The position numbers were made by a program, and so were the translations under genes. The notes beneath the pieces were generated by a model. The model ran no database searches. It was not told where the DNA came from and worked only from the letters and a program-made list of their open reading frames with translations. A stretch of 10,001 bases of DNA from the NCBI GenBank assembly GCA_025965635.1, contig JAOPWO010000382.1:1-10001 (forward strand), read 5' to 3'. This DNA comes from Modestobacter sp. (lineage in GTDB: Bacteria; Actinomycetota; Actinomycetes; Mycobacteriales; Geodermatophilaceae). Positions 7,925 to 10,001 of this stretch are shown here, piece by piece; within the stretch, counting starts at the first letter, position 1, and every line of letters starts with the position of its first letter.

Positions 7925-7944
7925 GCTCGCCGGCGTCAGCGAGC
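7925..7944. terminator. Minor stem-loop in the convergent gap
   Basis: GCTCGC and GCGAGC form a perfect 6-bp stem with an 8-nt loop. It lies 44 nt after the antiporter stop and may help end transcription from either side. No T-tract follows in either direction. Confidence 0.3.
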
Positions 7945-7948
7945 AGCG

Positions 7949-7970
7949 CCCGTCCGCCCATGCGGGTGGG
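7949..7970 (+). terminator. Probable transcription terminator between convergent genes
   Basis: CCCGTCCGC and GCGGGTGGG pair over nine positions around a CCAT loop. Seven pairs are Watson-Crick and two are G-U. The G-U pairs hold only in the plus-strand RNA, since the minus-strand RNA would have A-C mismatches. This suggests it mainly serves the pyc/nhaA transcript. It lies 69 nt past the antiporter stop and 11 nt before the 3' end of the ygiC-like gene. There is no U-tract, as is usual in actinobacteria. Confidence 0.45.
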
Positions 7971-7981
7971 GGTGGCGCAGC

Positions 7982-9223
7982 TCAGCTGCGGAAGTCGATG
8001 GTGTGCGGCACGAAGAAGGACAGGTCGTCGGTGATCAGGCCGTCGGACTCACGGATGCCCAGCCCGGCCGCCTCGCCGTCGACCACCCAGGTGCCCAGCA
8101 CCGGGTGGTGCGGACCGTCGGGGCCGGCGAAGTCGGGCAGCTCCGCGAGCTGCTGCACCACCCAGCCCTCGGCGCCGTACCGCCCGCCGCGTCCGGCGAG
8201 CACCTCCTGGCCTCCGGGGGCCACCAGCTCGACGTTGCTGCCCTCCCGGCCCAGCAGCGGCTTGCGGGCGTAGCCGGACTCGTTGAGCTCGACGGCGCGG
8301 GGGTCGTCGGCGAAGTAGGCCGGCAGCAGCAGCCGGGAGATCACCGGGTCGTGCTCGTACCGCTGCCACAGCAGCGGCAGCAGGCCCTTGTTCGACCACA
8401 GCATCTTCCACACCGGCTCGATCCAGGTCGTCGCGTCCGGCCGGCGCAGGTCGGCCAGCACCGACGGGCCGTACGGGTCGTCCAGCAGCCACTCCCAGGG
8501 GTAGAGCTTGAAGACGACCTCGATCCGGCCGCCGTCCGGGTCGTAGAAGCGGGCGTCGCCGGTGTCCAGCCCGATCTGCTCGGTGGTGATGATGCTCGCC
8601 TCGTAGCCGGCCCGGGTGACCGTCTCGGCCAGGTAGGCCACGGTCATCCAGTCCTCGCCGGAGGTGTCGCCCGCCGTCCAGGCCAGATGCACCCGCGGCC
8701 GGTGGCCGTGCTCGGACTCCCAGCGGGTGAGCACCCGCTGCCAGGCCGCGACGAGCCGGTCGTCGAGCTGGTTCCACTGGTCGGTGCCCTGCCCGGTCTC
8801 CAGGTGCCAGGCCCACTGCACCACTGCGGCCTCCACCAGCGAGGTCGGGGTGTCGGCGTTGAACTCCAGCAGCTTGGGGTGACCGGTGCCGTCCCAGCGC
8901 AGGTCGAAGCGCCCGTAGACGCTGGGCGGCTCGAAGTCCCAGGTGGCCCGGATGACGTCGCGGGCCGACTGCGGCACGTGCATCCGGTCCAGCAGCCGGT
9001 CGTCGGCGAGCGCGGCGTCGCCCGCCTCGACGCAGGCGCCGAACAGCTGGTCGGTGGCGGCGGCGAGCAGGTCGATCTCGCCCGCCGAGAAGTCGTAGAA
9101 GACGTTCTCGCGCCAGTACGAGCGGCTCTCGCCGCCGGGCACCGTCGTCTTGTTGTAGACCAGGCCCTGGCTCTCGATCTCGGCCTCCCAGCCGAGCCGG
9201 GCCTTGCCGTACAGCCGCCTCAT
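7982..9223 (-). CDS. ATP-grasp ligase of the glutathionylspermidine synthase / YgiC family
   Basis: A 413-residue cytosolic protein without a signal peptide, matching the C-terminal synthetase domain of bifunctional glutathionylspermidine synthase and the stand-alone E. coli YgiC/YjfC proteins (about 385 residues). Visible family features are an N-terminal YWRENVFYDFS segment, GRFDLRWDG followed by EFNADTPTS (E120-S127), VFKLYPWEWL, then WKMLWSNKGLLPLLW, and YARKPLLGREGSNVEL near the nucleotide-binding region. Known members join a carboxylate to an amine with ATP. Actinobacteria generally use mycothiol rather than glutathione, so glutathionylspermidine is an unlikely product; the real substrates are unknown. 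The ATG (9223-9221) overlaps the TGA of the upstream lipoprotein gene as ATGA and has only a weak GGGACGGGCGG upstream, so it is probably translated by coupling. The reading frame stays open to 9733, but that extension overlaps the lipoprotein gene and does not look like protein. Confidence 0.9.
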   Translation of the reverse strand: MRRLYGKARLGWEAEIESQGLVYNKTTVPGGESRSYWRENVFYDFSAGEIDLLAAATDQLFGACVEAGDAALADDRLLDRMHVPQSARDVIRATWDFEPPSVYGRFDLRWDGTGHPKLLEFNADTPTSLVEAAVVQWAWHLETGQGTDQWNQLDDRLVAAWQRVLTRWESEHGHRPRVHLAWTAGDTSGEDWMTVAYLAETVTRAGYEASIITTEQIGLDTGDARFYDPDGGRIEVVFKLYPWEWLLDDPYGPSVLADLRRPDATTWIEPVWKMLWSNKGLLPLLWQRYEHDPVISRLLLPAYFADDPRAVELNESGYARKPLLGREGSNVELVAPGGQEVLAGRGGRYGAEGWVVQQLAELPDFAGPDGPHHPVLGTWVVDGEAAGLGIRESDGLITDDLSFFVPHTIDFRS

Positions 9224-9666
9224 GAACCGCCCGTCCCGACGCGGCCGGAGCCCCCGCCGGTGCCGAGGCCGCCGGAGATGCGGGTGCCCGAGGCCACCGT
9301 GCCGCTGCGGGGCAGCCCGTTGCGGGACCGCGCCGCACCGTCGGAGGGGTTCACCCGGGTCGCCGTCCCGGTGTACTGGCGGGGGATCTGCTGGCCTACG
9401 GAGTACCGGTTGCCGCCGAAGCCACCCATGAGGAAGAAGAACGGCACGCCGCCGATGAAGCCGCCGTTGCGTTCGGCCTCCTCGCACTGGTCCTCGTCCA
9501 CGACCTGGTCCTGCTCGTCCACGCAGTAGACCTCGCGCGCCTCGGCGTCCTCGTCGTTGTTGCCGGCGTCCCCGGCGCCACACGCGGCGAGGAAGCCCAT
9601 CGCAGCGCCGGTCAGGGTGACCGTGCCGACCGCGGCACGTACCCGGTTGCCCCGCGACGTGGACAT
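9220..9666 (-). CDS. Small lipoprotein, YgiB/DUF1190-like, partner of the YgiC-like ligase
   Basis: A 148-residue predicted lipoprotein. It has a basic n-region (MSTSRGNRVR), a hydrophobic stretch and a lipobox LAAC with C29 as the lipid-modified residue, so about 120 residues would be exported and anchored on the outer face of the membrane. The mature part starts with an acidic segment (33-66) with two cysteines, C48 and C61, that could form a disulfide. An unusual aromatic/glycine patch follows (VPFFFLMGGFGGN, 74-86), and the C-terminus is rich in Gly, Ser and Thr. The start at ATG 9666 is supported by AGGGAG 7 nt upstream and by the signal peptide. Pairing with a YgiC-like gene is the arrangement of ygiB-ygiC in enterobacteria, where YgiB is a DUF1190 lipoprotein. 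The DUF1190 call rests on context, size and general composition rather than a clear motif match. Function unknown. Confidence 0.82.
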   Translation of the reverse strand: MSTSRGNRVRAAVGTVTLTGAAMGFLAACGAGDAGNNDEDAEAREVYCVDEQDQVVDEDQCEEAERNGGFIGGVPFFFLMGGFGGNRYSVGQQIPRQYTGTATRVNPSDGAARSRNGLPRSGTVASGTRISGGLGTGGGSGRVGTGGS

Positions 9667-9673
9667 GTGTGGT

Positions 9674-9679
9674 CTCCCT
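9674..9679 (-). promoter_or_regulatory. Ribosome binding site of the lipoprotein gene
   Basis: AGGGAG on the minus strand, 7 nt before the ATG at 9666. It fixes this start against in-frame upstream codons that would place about 110 residues of non-protein-like sequence before the signal peptide. Confidence 0.75.
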
Positions 9680-9732
9680 GTGATCAGCCGTCCGACGCCC
9701 CCATGCTGTCGGATCGGGTGCGAGCGCCTCCA

Positions 9733-9749
9733 CCCGGGCGGTGCCCGGG
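9733..9749. repeat. Perfect inverted repeat in the divergent gap 9667-9879
   Basis: CCCGGGC-GGT-GCCCGGG is a 7-bp perfect inverted repeat with a 3-nt spacer. It lies 67 bp upstream of the lipoprotein start and 131 bp upstream of the divergent plus-strand start. It could be an operator or an RNA hairpin in a leader. The rest of the 213-bp gap has no clear promoter I can defend. Confidence 0.45.
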
Positions 9750-9864
9750 CAGCTGCAGTCTCGCCCACGCCGACGGCCGGCAGGACCGGCCGGCTCGCGG
9801 CGGCGACGGCCGCGGCTTCCAGGGCGCTCACAGGAAGGCGGGTGATGATGGTCGCTCGGCCGAT

Positions 9865-9871
9865 GGGAGGA
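9865..9871 (+). promoter_or_regulatory. Ribosome binding site of the right-edge gene
   Basis: GGGAGGA is a strong Shine-Dalgarno match 8 nt before the ATG at 9880. It is the main reason for calling a gene there. Confidence 0.6.
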
Positions 9872-9879
9872 GCGCTGTC

Positions 9880-10001
9880 ATGACGGTGCAGGAACCCGGG
9901 CCCAGGACGGCCACGCGGAGATGGGCGCGGGTGCCGGCGGCCCCCCAGCCGTGGCCGCCCGCTGCGGTCCCGCCGCCGGCCGACGACCAGTGGCAACCGC
10001 C
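9880..10001 (+). CDS. N-terminus of an unidentified protein, cut by the right edge
   Basis: An ATG at 9880 with a strong, well-spaced Shine-Dalgarno opens a frame that stays open to the end of the window (40 residues visible). The product begins MTVQEPGPRTATRRWARVPA and is rich in proline, alanine and arginine, with a PPPADDQWQ segment. This looks like a flexible, probably cytosolic N-terminal extension and has no recognisable domain. No signal peptide is visible. It is divergent from the lipoprotein/YgiC-like pair and may share its control region. Too little is visible to name a family. Confidence 0.55.
   Translation, partial: MTVQEPGPRTATRRWARVPAAPQPWPPAAVPPPADDQWQP

Noticed and set aside
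5411..9529. A plus-strand open frame of 1372 codons overlapping the antiporter and the YgiC-like gene
   Set aside because: It is out of frame with the antiporter and antisense to the YgiC-like gene, and its Arg/Ala/Gly/Pro-rich translation matches nothing.
9224..9733. In-frame extension of the YgiC-like gene upstream of 9223
   Set aside because: It overlaps the lipoprotein gene in another frame and reads as Arg/Gly-rich sequence without family similarity.
9557..9883. Plus-strand open frame of 108 codons
   Set aside because: It is antisense to the lipoprotein signal peptide and its upstream region, and ends just where the well-supported start at 9880 lies.
9667..9996. In-frame extension of the lipoprotein gene to an ATG at 9996
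   Set aside because: It would bury the signal peptide and lipobox inside the protein and ignore the good RBS at 9674-9679.
1..10001. tRNA/rRNA genes, CRISPR arrays, insertion sequences, att sites
   Set aside because: I saw no cloverleaf with conserved tRNA positions, no regularly spaced direct repeats, no transposase-like frame and no terminal repeats.

Overview
The window is very GC-rich, its coding frames have strongly GC-biased third positions, and the start codons are a mix of ATG and GTG. Together with the gene families present, this points to a high-GC actinobacterium. A member of the Geodermatophilaceae or a relative is a reasonable guess, but that is inference. There are no RNA genes, insertion sequences or CRISPR arrays. 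I support seven protein genes, two of them cut by the window edges.

Left part (1-1682, minus strand): the N-terminal end of a biosynthetic threonine ammonia-lyase (ilvA, cut at the left edge), preceded by a classical short-chain dehydrogenase/reductase. Both are read leftwards. A 144-bp divergent promoter region (1683-1826) separates the SDR gene from pyc.

Centre (1827-7880, plus strand): a full-length single-chain pyruvate carboxylase (pyc, 1124 aa) is followed after only 18 bp by an 886-codon gene. That gene fuses a complete NhaA Na+/H+ antiporter to a DsbA-like thioredoxin domain with a CPFC centre, then to a cyclic-nucleotide-binding-like domain, then to a small thioredoxin-like domain. 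The last two modules together resemble the regulatory N-terminal half of actinobacterial CNB-thioredoxin reductase fusions, but the reductase half is absent. This four-module antiporter is the most unusual object in the window. Its arrangement suggests an antiporter under redox and/or ligand control, probably co-transcribed with pyc.

Right part (7982-9666, minus strand): a two-gene unit made of a small lipoprotein, similar in context and general features to YgiB/DUF1190, and an ATP-grasp protein of the glutathionylspermidine-synthase/YgiC family. The two overlap by ATGA, so they are probably translationally coupled. This is an actinobacterial version of the ygiB-ygiC pair. A stem-loop at 7949-7970 sits between the convergent antiporter and ygiC-like genes. 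At the right edge a plus-strand gene with a strong ribosome binding site starts at 9880 and leaves the window. It is divergent from the lipoprotein gene, and the shared 213-bp upstream region carries a perfect 7-bp inverted repeat.
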